Assembly: GCA_003511885.1 (NCBI GenBank)
Contig: DOIX01000313.1
Coordinates: 11,649 to 17,326 of the forward strand
Source: Cyanobacteria bacterium UBA11153
GTDB lineage: Bacteria; Cyanobacteriota; Cyanobacteriia; Cyanobacteriales; Coleofasciculaceae
Direction: 5' to 3'
DNA: 5,678 nucleotides
Shown: in pieces, positions 1-5,374 of the stretch
Layout of the letters: each line of letters starts with the position of its first letter
Position numbering within the stretch: position 1 is the stretch's first letter
Position numbers and translations under genes: made by a program
The notes under the pieces: model-generated
Database searches by the model: none
The model's input: the letters and a program-made list of their open reading frames with translations, nothing else
Told to the model about the DNA's origin: nothing

Positions 1-69
1 TATATAGCAACCGCCAGGACAGTGAGGACATTCTCAATTCCTCAAACCCTTGATTTTACAGTTTTCTTC

Positions 70-111
70 CTGAGCCAAGAGCCAATAGCCTCTAGCCCCT
101 AGTCCCTTGCT
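70..111 (+). repeat. Degenerate heptad tandem repeat (NNTAGCC type)
   Basis: Six consecutive 7-mers can be read in register: CTGAGCC, AAGAGCC, AATAGCC, TCTAGCC, CCTAGTC and CCTTGCT. They share a core close to TAGCC and become less similar toward the ends. Short tandemly repeated heptamers (STRR) are a known feature of cyanobacterial genomes, and this is probably such an array. An array with the same core in the opposite orientation lies at 319-339. Confidence 0.55.
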
Positions 112-123
112 ATAGATCTGGCT

Positions 124-151
124 TTGACAATCCTCAAAAATTATTTATGAA
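124..151 (+). promoter_or_regulatory. Candidate sigma-70 type promoter
   Basis: A perfect -35 hexamer TTGACA (124-129) is followed after 16 bp by TATGAA (146-151), a four-of-six match to the -10 consensus. Initiation would be near 158, almost 300 nt before the first gene on this strand. It would therefore serve a long leader or a small RNA, or it may be a chance match in AT-rich DNA. Confidence 0.22.
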
Positions 152-196
152 ACGTTATATTTCTTAGCGGATTTTTACATGTCTTATAGCTAAATA

Positions 197-204
197 GCGA
201 TCGC
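197..204. repeat. HIP1 octamer (first of six)
   Basis: GCGATCGC is the highly iterated palindrome HIP1 of many cyanobacterial genomes. Exact copies lie at 197-204, 844-851, 2020-2027, 3598-3605, 3638-3645 and 4026-4033. Two are in trmFO, three are in the protease gene and one is intergenic. None lies in the FHA gene, the MBL-fold gene or the small membrane protein gene. Six copies in under 6 kb is the strongest single taxonomic clue in the window. Confidence 0.9.
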
Positions 205-318
205 TCTTACAAAAATTTACTCAAAAAATAGGATAATTTAAGCTCTTTTTTGATCAGAGGAATTATAGTTACAGATATGATGATTAACGTAAGTTAGCCG
301 TCAATTTTGCGCAGCGAA

Positions 319-339
319 GGCTAAGGGCTAAGGGCTAAT
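319..339 (-). repeat. Three tandem heptads GGCTAAG/T
   Basis: GGCTAAG, GGCTAAG and GGCTAAT follow one another exactly. On the minus strand they read as a TTAGCC series, the same core as the array at 70-111 in the opposite direction. The two arrays therefore form an inverted pair around roughly 207 bp of AT-rich sequence. Confidence 0.6.
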
Positions 340-387
340 CCCCACCTCGGCATCCGCTGTTCCATTCCCCAGATGAAAGTAAAGAGT

Positions 388-405
388 GCAAACATTTGCG
401 CAAAC
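388..405. promoter_or_regulatory. Palindrome TTTGCGCAAA with GCAAAC direct repeats
   Basis: A perfect 10-bp palindrome TTTGCGCAAA (395-404) overlaps two direct copies of GCAAAC (388-393 and 400-405) spaced 12 bp apart, close to one helical turn. It ends 48 bp before the start codon of the small membrane protein gene, where an operator would be expected. No regulator family is recognised from the motif. A chance palindrome cannot be excluded. Confidence 0.3.
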
Positions 406-452
406 TCAATTTAAAACATCAGGAACTTAGAATACTTGGGTAAGGGCACTTC

Positions 453-761
453 ATGGGTTTCCTGAATCCCTTTTCCCGATCAAAACTCATCGGGCAACTA
501 ATCATGATGGTACTATTAGGTGTTTATCTGTCAGTAGCTTGCAAATTATTGCATACCTGGCTCAAAGCCTTCCAGCAAACTCCTGACTTAGCCAAAGATC
601 AGAAGTATCTATGTGGGATAGTATTCGCAATCGCCACTGTTTTTTGGCCGATTATCATCCCAATTTCTTATCTGGAAAAATGTGCTAAAAGGCAAGAGGA
701 GTTAAATAAAGTTTCAATTAATCAAATTCAAAATCATCTTGTTTGCGATTTGCATCGTTGA
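453..761 (+). CDS. Small two-helix membrane protein, function unknown
   Basis: This encodes 102 residues that I cannot assign to a named family. Two hydrophobic segments are clear: about residues 12-33 (LIGQLIMMVLLGVYLSVACK) and 52-74 (including FAIATVFWPIIIPISYLE). The linker between them is charged, and the C-terminal tail (about 76-102) is polar and basic at first (KCAKRQEELNK). The segment around FWPIIIPISYLE, with its two prolines inside a helix, has the feel of a conserved cyanobacterial motif, but that is from memory and not tested. The ATG at 453 is preceded by AAGGG (442-446), a good Shine-Dalgarno match at 6 nt spacing, which supports both the start and the reality of the gene. The gene converges on trmFO with only 37 bp between the stop codons. 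Location is probably the plasma or thylakoid membrane (inference). Confidence 0.75.
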   Translation: MGFLNPFSRSKLIGQLIMMVLLGVYLSVACKLLHTWLKAFQQTPDLAKDQKYLCGIVFAIATVFWPIIIPISYLEKCAKRQEELNKVSINQIQNHLVCDLHR

Positions 762-798
762 TTGAAGGAGGGACTGAAAATAAAAGCGGCAAACGCCC

Positions 799-2199
799 TC
801 AGTGGGATTGTCCGATACGCCAAGCCTCCAAAGAAGCCAAAGCGCGATCGCGATACATCCCATATCTTTCCTGCTTATTTTTAATCCGTACTCCCAACTC
901 TGGCAAAATGCCAAAATTTGGCGGCATCGGTTGAAAATGCTTGGGGGATGCAGAACTGATAAACTCAAATAATGCACCCATCATCGTAGTTCCCGGCAGT
1001 GTAACTGGCTCTAATCCCAATACCAATCGTGCCGCATTTGTTCCTGCCAACCAACCACCAGCCGATGCGGCGGTATAACCTTCCGTTCCCACTAATTGCC
1101 CTGCGGCTAGTAAATTGTGACGTTTTTTAAACTGTAGGGTGGGATAGAGCAATTGTGGCGCATTAATGAATGTATTGCGGTGCATCACACCCATCCGGAC
1201 AAATTCCGCATTCTCCAACCCTGGAATCAGGCGAAACACTCGTTTTTGTTCGCCCCAACGGAGATTGGTTTGGAAGCCTACCATATTCCACAACTCCCCT
1301 GCCTTATCTTCTTGACGGAGTTGAACTACAGCATAAGGGCGATGGTGGCGATAAGATTTGCGCTCTTCGCTCTTGGGAATTTTAGTTTCTTCAATATCAG
1401 ATAATTGAGTGAAATTTTCTTCTGCTTTGATATCTTTAATCCGAGGATCGGATAATCCAACTGGTTTAAGCGGACCATAACGCATCGTATCCTCTCCGCG
1501 CCGTGCCATTTCCTCAATCGGCAAACATCCTTCAAAAAACTTTGCCGTTTCCTGCTCAAAATCCTTCAATTCAGCTTTCTCTGCTTGACAAAGTTCTTGC
1601 CAAAAATGGAGATATTGTTCCCGATTCATGGGACAATTCAGATATGATGGCTCCCCCTTGTCATAACGAGAAGCCATAAAAGCCAGATCTCGATTAATCG
1701 ATTCCCCCACCACAATCGGCGATGCCGCATCAAAAAAGCTGAAATAGTCCATCCCCGTAAAACGTTGCAAGTCTTCTGCCAAAGCTGGACTGGTGAGGGG
1801 ACCGCTAGTTAATACTACAACTTCTTCTGTCGGAATTTGGGGTACATCCTCTCGTCGCAACTCAATCAAAGGATGACTAGAGAGAATTTCGGTTAACTCA
1901 TGACTAAAAACCCCTCTATCTACCGCCAAAGCACCGCCAGCGGGAACAGCATGTCGATCCGCTGTAGCAATAATAATCGAACCCAAACGGCGTAACTCTT
2001 CATGTAACAAACCCGAAGCGCGATCGCAAGCTTGTGCCCCAAAAGAATTACTACAAACCAATTCTGCCAATTCTCCAGTATGATGAGCTGGACTCATCCT
2101 GACTGGACGCATTTCATGGAGAATAACCCGTACCCCTGCCCTCGCAATTTGCCAAGCCGCTTCCGTACCTGCTAATCCACCGCCAATTACATGAATCAT
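799..2199 (-). CDS. trmFO: TrmFO: methylenetetrahydrofolate-tRNA-(uracil-54-C5)-methyltransferase
   Basis: TrmFO makes 5-methyluridine at position 54 of the tRNA T-loop in the cytosol, using 5,10-methylenetetrahydrofolate as carbon donor and FADH2/NAD(P)H as reductant. The 466-residue product starts with the FAD-binding Rossmann motif GGGLAG (6-11), with an acidic residue ending the second strand (E29). It carries LVCSNSFG (C49) and FEGCLP (C225), which match the two functional cysteines of the family (Cys53 and Cys226 in Bacillus subtilis). Family blocks GPLKPVGL (242-249), [10 protein letters not shown] (287-296) and [16 protein letters not shown] (367-382) are intact. The protein is about 30 residues longer than the usual 435-440, and the excess is a charged insert at about 254-286. 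The start ATG is fixed by the Rossmann motif immediately after it; no good Shine-Dalgarno is seen. It lies 10 bp downstream of the FHA gene on the same strand, so co-transcription is likely. Confidence 0.97.
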   Translation of the reverse strand: MIHVIGGGLAGTEAAWQIARAGVRVILHEMRPVRMSPAHHTGELAELVCSNSFGAQACDRASGLLHEELRRLGSIIIATADRHAVPAGGALAVDRGVFSHELTEILSSHPLIELRREDVPQIPTEEVVVLTSGPLTSPALAEDLQRFTGMDYFSFFDAASPIVVGESINRDLAFMASRYDKGEPSYLNCPMNREQYLHFWQELCQAEKAELKDFEQETAKFFEGCLPIEEMARRGEDTMRYGPLKPVGLSDPRIKDIKAEENFTQLSDIEETKIPKSEERKSYRHHRPYAVVQLRQEDKAGELWNMVGFQTNLRWGEQKRVFRLIPGLENAEFVRMGVMHRNTFINAPQLLYPTLQFKKRHNLLAAGQLVGTEGYTAASAGGWLAGTNAARLVLGLEPVTLPGTTMMGALFEFISSASPKHFQPMPPNFGILPELGVRIKNKQERYGMYRDRALASLEAWRIGQSH

Positions 2200-2209
2200 A
2201 GTTTAAATA

Positions 2210-2740
2210 TTATTCTTCATCCAATTCATCAATCATGTGCGGATCGATCAAAGTAATATCAAAAGGATCTTCTGATTCCGTATCCCGTTCATCACGCTTA
2301 ACTCGATGATACTGGGCACTCACTCCGCCTGCAAACACAATTTCATCCTTATGTTTGAGAAAGTGATTGTTTAATTTGCGACCATTAATCAAAATTCCAT
2401 TAGAACTTTGATTACCTTCAAGATCCCCATCCACAATTTTATAATCATAACTTCCATTTGCCCGATCCTTCCGGACTAAGGTAGCATGACGGCGAGACAC
2501 AAACATCGAAAATATCCGGATATCTGAGTTAGGATCTCTACCGATTGAGTAGATCTCCCCGCCCAAAGGAATTTCGCGGCTTCCCTTATCATCTGTTACA
2601 ATCAACAAGTGAACCTCGTGGGGTTCTGAAGGAGCTTGCATCGCATCTGGATCTACAGGCATTGGTGGAGTAGTATTCAAAGTGACTGGCAGGAGATCGA
2701 GGTAAGGTTGATAGGATTGAGAATTTTTAGTTTGAAGCAT
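2210..2740 (-). CDS. FHA-domain protein (phosphothreonine-binding)
   Basis: The product has 176 residues and one forkhead-associated domain at about 43-147. FHA domains bind phosphothreonine peptides and usually connect Ser/Thr kinases to partners. The hallmark residues are present: G67-R68 (SIGRDPNSDI), S82 and H85 (SRRH) and S113-N114-G115 (QSSNGILINGRKL). The N-terminal 40 residues are proline/threonine-rich and probably disordered. The C-terminal tail (about 149-176) is strongly acidic, with possible phospho-sites T154 and T163. No catalytic or membrane domain is fused, so this is a stand-alone adaptor and its partner is not visible in the window. The start ATG has only a weak ribosome site (AAGAAA). 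Two ACTTAAG copies and three TCATCCC copies lie just upstream. The gene is followed after 10 bp by trmFO, probably as an operon, though a functional link to tRNA methylation is not implied. Confidence 0.92.
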   Translation of the reverse strand: MLQTKNSQSYQPYLDLLPVTLNTTPPMPVDPDAMQAPSEPHEVHLLIVTDDKGSREIPLGGEIYSIGRDPNSDIRIFSMFVSRRHATLVRKDRANGSYDYKIVDGDLEGNQSSNGILINGRKLNNHFLKHKDEIVFAGGVSAQYHRVKRDERDTESEDPFDITLIDPHMIDELDEE

Positions 2741-2743
2741 TTT

Positions 2744-2759
2744 CTTAAGTGGCTTAAGT
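2744..2759 (-). promoter_or_regulatory. Two direct ACTTAAG copies at the FHA start
   Basis: On the minus strand ACTTAAG occurs twice, two bases apart, ending 3 bases before the FHA ATG. Each contains the palindrome CTTAAG. The position is that of the ribosome-binding region, so it could act on translation (operator or occluding structure) or be accidental. No known binding site matches. Confidence 0.25.
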
Positions 2760-2771
2760 CGGTAGTGGTAT

Positions 2772-2805
2772 GGGATGAGGTGCTACTGGGGATGAGCTGG
2801 GATGA
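2772..2805 (-). promoter_or_regulatory. Three TCATCCC iterations upstream of the FHA gene
   Basis: Read on the minus strand, TCATCCC occurs at 2805-2799, 2795-2789 and 2778-2772, that is with 3 and 10 bases between copies, about 32-65 bp upstream of the FHA start. Same-direction heptamers just before a gene are a typical layout for an activator or repressor site. The motif could equally be a decayed repeat array of the kind seen elsewhere in this window. Confidence 0.3.
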
Positions 2806-2824
2806 TGCCATTGGCAATATCTGC

Positions 2825-2866
2825 GATTGAAGTTCTCTTTCGCGACTATCTGTCAGGACTTCAATC
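2825..2866. repeat. Perfect 9-bp inverted repeat with 24-nt loop
   Basis: GATTGAAGT (2825-2833) and ACTTCAATC (2858-2866) are exact reverse complements separated by 24 nt. The structure lies about 185 bp downstream of the protease stop and about 85 bp upstream of the FHA start. No T-run follows on either strand, so it is not a standard intrinsic terminator. It could be an mRNA stem-loop or a protein-binding site. Confidence 0.5.
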
Positions 2867-2993
2867 CCTGGGCAATATAGGCGAACACAAGACGATAGTT
2901 TGTACCCAGTTTAACTACTGAAGGATCGAATTGGCTCTATTTTAGCCCGCCTTAACGCAGATTCCCGATTGAACGCACCCCAGCTAAATTAAA

Positions 2994-3017
2994 CCCATTC
3001 CCCACTCCCCATCCCCC
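2994..3017 (-). repeat. G-rich heptad repeat / G-quadruplex motif after the protease gene
   Basis: On the minus strand there are four G-tracts of 5, 4, 4 and 3, separated by AT, AGT and AAT, which meets the usual G-quadruplex rule. The unit GGGGAGT/GGGGAAT is a heptamer, so the element also fits the cyanobacterial short tandem repeat class. It begins 33 nt past the protease stop codon and would be present in that mRNA's 3' end. A related G-rich unit lies inside the MBL-fold gene at 4606-4630. Confidence 0.55.
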
Positions 3018-3050
3018 AGATTGGTATCCGCTATGCCATTTCCCGCTCTC

Positions 3051-4355
3051 CTAAATCTGCAATACCCCAGCAATAGTACCTGGTAATGGGAGGACGATCG
3101 CCACTAGGAGCGCTAGCGCCATTAACCCTGCGAAATCTCGCCAGTTGTTCAATTCGGAAACATCGTTAAGAGCTGGCTCATCTGCAACTGGCATGAACAA
3201 TAAAATTATCGCCCAGAGAAGTAAATCCTTCTCAACTATTCCCAGTAACAGGATTAATATTCTCGTAATCTGACCAATAGCAGCCCCAGTTTTCTGACCG
3301 AACATCGCATGAACGATATGACCGCCATCCAGTTGTCCCACAGGGATTAAATTAAAAGCAGTCACGATCAATCCGACGTAACCAGCAACGGCGACAGGAT
3401 GGAGTTTAATCGCCATCTCTGGGGTTAGTTGGCCACCCAATCCCAATTTACTCAATAGACTTAACAAAAAAGAAAATCGAGGATCCAGAGATTCTAAATT
3501 CAATATTCCCGATCCGTCTGAGAGAGGAACAACACCAGAGTGAGCCAACCCCCAGAGTAACACAGGGATAGTGACAATCAAACCAGCAATCGGTCCTGCG
3601 ATCGCCACATCAAATAAAGCCTTACGATTAGGTACAGGCGATCGCATGGAAATAAATGCGCCAAATGTCCCCAGGAAATAGGGTACTGGGATAAAGTAGG
3701 GTAGGGTAGTGCGCATTTTGTAGTATATTGCTACCAGATAATGACCCAACTCGTGAGTGCTTAAAATTGTCATTAGCGCCAGAGCGTAGGGAAGCCCTTG
3801 AAGTATAAGAGTCGGATTGGATTGGAGTTTTTCGGTGGAGATTCCGGCTATTTCAGTTGCCCCCATCAGAGTGGTAGTGATTAGGGTGACAATGAGGAGG
3901 ACTAAGGCTAAACCTGGTTGTGTCAGAGATTCTAGTTGACTTTTACCTTCTTTCTTGGTGTATGGATTGGGGACTAGAGCAAAGAAGGGTTTCCCGCTGA
4001 AACTTTCTTGAAAGATCACAAAAAAGCGATCGCCAAATTCCGCTTCAATATTGTTCCGTACTGTTTGGTAAGCTCTGTCGGGGTTAGTCCTGAGTTGTCC
4101 TCGACACAATACTGCTTGGGGTCTATATTCCAAGTGCTGAAGATAGTATACTCCCCAAGGGAAACAATTTCTCAGATCCGTCTCTTCCTGTTTGGTGATA
4201 GGGCGCAAACTTGATTCGCTCCGAGGAGGTGTCCCCGTTTCTCCTGACTCTGAAGGCTGATTCATTGTCTGGCCACGGTTTATGTTAGCAACCGATTGCT
4301 TGGAGAGTAAGTAGGTAAAGAGAATCAGTAAAATTAGAAGTAACCAGGGTTCCAT
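3051..4355 (-). CDS. EGY-like site-2 protease, membrane zinc metalloprotease (M50)
   Basis: This is an intramembrane zinc protease of the site-2 protease family, which cuts membrane-anchored substrates such as anti-sigma factors; the substrate here is unknown. The product has 434 residues. The zinc site is HELGH (201-205; H201, H205, with catalytic E202) plus D343 in NLIPVGQLDGGH. Hydrophobic segments lie near 4-18, 148-166, 185-206, 247-270, 319-339, 364-388 and 408-430. A soluble domain (about 52-140) precedes the core and contains RGQLR (85-89), in the place of the GNLR motif of plant chloroplast EGY proteins, so this is the cyanobacterial EGY-type branch. The chosen ATG adds an N-terminal helix before a Ser/Pro-rich linker. 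Starting at M31 would remove that helix, and no Shine-Dalgarno decides between the two. It is divergent from the MBL-fold gene across 84 bp and lies 310 bp upstream of the FHA gene. Confidence 0.93.
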   Translation of the reverse strand: MEPWLLLILLILFTYLLSKQSVANINRGQTMNQPSESGETGTPPRSESSLRPITKQEETDLRNCFPWGVYYLQHLEYRPQAVLCRGQLRTNPDRAYQTVRNNIEAEFGDRFFVIFQESFSGKPFFALVPNPYTKKEGKSQLESLTQPGLALVLLIVTLITTTLMGATEIAGISTEKLQSNPTLILQGLPYALALMTILSTHELGHYLVAIYYKMRTTLPYFIPVPYFLGTFGAFISMRSPVPNRKALFDVAIAGPIAGLIVTIPVLLWGLAHSGVVPLSDGSGILNLESLDPRFSFLLSLLSKLGLGGQLTPEMAIKLHPVAVAGYVGLIVTAFNLIPVGQLDGGHIVHAMFGQKTGAAIGQITRILILLLGIVEKDLLLWAIILLFMPVADEPALNDVSELNNWRDFAGLMALALLVAIVLPLPGTIAGVLQI

Positions 4356-4439
4356 GATATACAGATAATAATCGCTATAAAGGTAAGATATTGACGAACG
4401 TTAGTCCCATCTGCTCAGGATTACAGATATATAACTATT
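4356..4439. promoter_or_regulatory. Divergent control region with central palindrome
   Basis: These 84 bp separate the protease start (minus) and the MBL-fold start (plus), so both promoters must lie here or inside the genes. A 14-bp palindrome GACGAACGTTAGTC (4393-4406; 12 of 14 positions symmetric, AACGTT core) sits almost exactly in the middle and is a good candidate operator acting on both genes. TACAGATA occurs twice in the same direction (4360-4367, 4422-4429), one on each side. No convincing -35/-10 pair was found in either direction. The palindrome does not match the cyanobacterial LexA or NtcA consensus as I know them. Confidence 0.45.
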
Positions 4440-5240
4440 GTGCAACCTAATTTCTCACAACAGGGTAACTTTATTTCTCCTCAAACTTCTCCTTCCGATG
4501 GGATTCCCCCTTCCCTCAAACCACCACGCCAAGTTCTCAATTCTATTTTCGCATTTCCACCCAATCGCGACACCTTGGGCGGGACTGCTTATTTAATTCT
4601 GGGTAATGGGGGGAGTGGGGAGTGGGGGGAGTCAGAGTTGAAGAGGGATCGATATCTCATCCCCTCACTTTCTCCCATTCCTCCCATCTTGCCTGCGATT
4701 TCCGGTAATATTCTGATCGATTGTCCGGCTTGGGATGAAAGCACTGCAAAATTCTTGGGCGAAGTTGGGGGAGTTTCCCTACTTTTCATTACCCATCGCG
4801 GCGGGATTGGGAAGGCGCGCTCAATTCAGGAGGCAATGGGGTGTCCCATCTTGATTCAAGAACAAGAAGCTTATCTACTACCTGGACTTAATGTTACCGC
4901 TTTCCCAGATGAGTTAACTATCTCTGAAAAAATACGGGTAATTTGGACACCGGGACATTCTCCTGGTTCCTCTTGTTTATACTATAACTTTGGAGGTGGT
5001 GTGCTTTTTTCTGGTCGTCATTTACTACCGAATCAATCGGGTAACCCTGTACCGTTAAAATTATCAAAAACTTTTCATTGGTTGAGGCAAATTCGCAGCG
5101 TGAAAGGTTTAATTGAACGGTTTAATTCGGAAACATTGAGTTACATTTGTCCGGGGGCGAATACTGGGTTTTTGCGGGGTAAAGGGTTAATCGATCGGGC
5201 TTATGAGGATTTGTGTAAGTTGAATTTTACTCAGTTATAG
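4440..5240 (+). CDS. Metallo-beta-lactamase-fold protein with degenerate metal site
   Basis: The product has 266 residues with the metallo-beta-lactamase (MBL) fold layout: GGTAYLIL (47-54), NILIDCP (90-96), FITHRGGIG (116-124), WTPGHSPGSS (169-178), LFSGRHLLP (189-197) and CPGANTGF (237-244). Active MBL hydrolases have HxHxDH in the third block, Asp in the fifth (usually SGD) and His in the last. Here only H119 remains of HxHxDH, H173 is kept, Asp is replaced by R193 (with H194 next to it) and the final His is absent. Binding of the usual two metals is therefore unlikely, and it may be a pseudoenzyme or use another chemistry. The surrounding motifs look well preserved, so it is not a decaying gene. 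The start is a GTG at 4440; no in-frame ATG precedes it and an in-frame TGA lies at 4392-4394. No Shine-Dalgarno is evident. A G-rich repeat adds about 34 residues at 55-88. Confidence 0.88.
   Translation: MQPNFSQQGNFISPQTSPSDGIPPSLKPPRQVLNSIFAFPPNRDTLGGTAYLILGNGGSGEWGESELKRDRYLIPSLSPIPPILPAISGNILIDCPAWDESTAKFLGEVGGVSLLFITHRGGIGKARSIQEAMGCPILIQEQEAYLLPGLNVTAFPDELTISEKIRVIWTPGHSPGSSCLYYNFGGGVLFSGRHLLPNQSGNPVPLKLSKTFHWLRQIRSVKGLIERFNSETLSYICPGANTGFLRGKGLIDRAYEDLCKLNFTQL
4601..4687 (+). repeat. G-rich hairpin repeat inside the MBL-fold gene
   Basis: The segment opens with four G-tracts (4601-4603, 4608-4613, 4617-4620, 4624-4629), three of them joined by AGT as in the GGGGAGT heptad family. A C-rich arm follows. 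As RNA, 4606-4620 pairs without interruption with 4673-4687 (15 pairs, four of them G-U), and 4622-4630 pairs with 4660-4668 (9 pairs, one G-U), leaving a 29-nt loop. The encoded residues (about 55-88, low complexity, Gly/Ser then Pro/Ile/Leu) fall between two fold strands, so the repeat appears to be an in-frame insertion tolerated in a loop. Confidence 0.6.
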
Positions 5241-5341
5241 GTAGTGCTGACATGAAAATTAGGCAACTATAACTTAAAAATTTCCGATGCTTTGAGCATA
5301 AAAACTTGGAGTTTTACGAGCAATTCAATGTTCTGATTGTT

Positions 5342-5374
5342 GAGACTCTCCTGGTTAGAAACCGGAGGCTTCTC
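5342..5374 (+). repeat. Stem-loop repeat, possible transcription end of the MBL-fold gene
   Basis: GAGA (5342-5345) pairs with TCTC (5371-5374), TCTCC (5347-5351) pairs with GGAGG (5364-5368, one G-T), and GGTT (5353-5356) pairs with AACC (5360-5363) around an AGA loop. That gives 13 pairs with one bulge and one small internal loop. It lies about 100 bp after the stop codon. No T-run follows, so a standard terminator is doubtful. It may instead be a dispersed palindromic repeat related to the AGAAACC-type palindromes of cyanobacterial intergenic DNA. Confidence 0.45.

Larger units (their letters stand above)
1..452. other. Non-coding region upstream of the small membrane protein gene
   Basis: This stretch has no reading frame with a convincing start, length or protein-like composition on either strand. 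It holds a degenerate heptad array (70-111), a TTGACA-like promoter candidate (124-151), a HIP1 octamer (197-204), an opposite-facing heptad array (319-339) and a palindrome with direct repeats (388-405). The part between the two arrays is AT-rich. The part just before position 453 carries a possible -10 (TAGAAT, 428-433), but no -35 lies at a normal distance from it. Confidence 0.7.
2741..3050. other. 310-bp intergenic region between the protease and FHA genes
   Basis: No credible coding frame is seen on either strand; frames opening with ATG here close within a few codons. Reading in the direction of transcription (minus), it contains a G-rich four-tract element shortly after the protease stop, a perfect 9-bp inverted repeat in the middle, then three TCATCCC motifs and two ACTTAAG motifs ahead of the FHA start. 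The length and these motifs suggest that the FHA-trmFO pair has its own promoter here. No clear -35/-10 pair could be identified. Confidence 0.6.

Noticed and set aside
269..278. TTACAGATAT shared with 4421-4430 as a regulatory motif
   Set aside because: A 10-mer occurring twice in AT-rich DNA, with different flanks and different positions relative to genes, is weak evidence.
773..803. Possible terminator between the convergent genes (ACTGA...TCAGT with inner GGC-AAAC-GCC, A/T-run on the minus strand)
   Set aside because: The inner stem is only 3 bp and the outer 5-bp arms include trmFO codons. The T-run exists (TTTTATTTT on the minus strand), but the hairpin is too weak to call.
1153..1404. 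Plus-strand open frames inside trmFO
   Set aside because: They lie wholly opposite a clearly conserved trmFO reading frame, have no ribosome site and show no protein-like motif pattern.
2636..2830. Plus-strand open frame across the start of the FHA gene
   Set aside because: It overlaps the FHA coding region in antisense, its product has skewed Trp/Leu composition with no domain, and no Shine-Dalgarno precedes it.
2858..2866. CTTCAATC/GATTGAAG as a CRISPR repeat fragment
   Set aside because: It occurs only as one inverted pair 24 nt apart, with no direct repeats, no regular spacers and no cas genes.
5301..5315. AAAACT-TGG-AGTTTT as a terminator for the MBL-fold gene
   Set aside because: The stem is six pairs, five of them A-T, and no separate T-run follows it. 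It is likely chance in AT-rich DNA.
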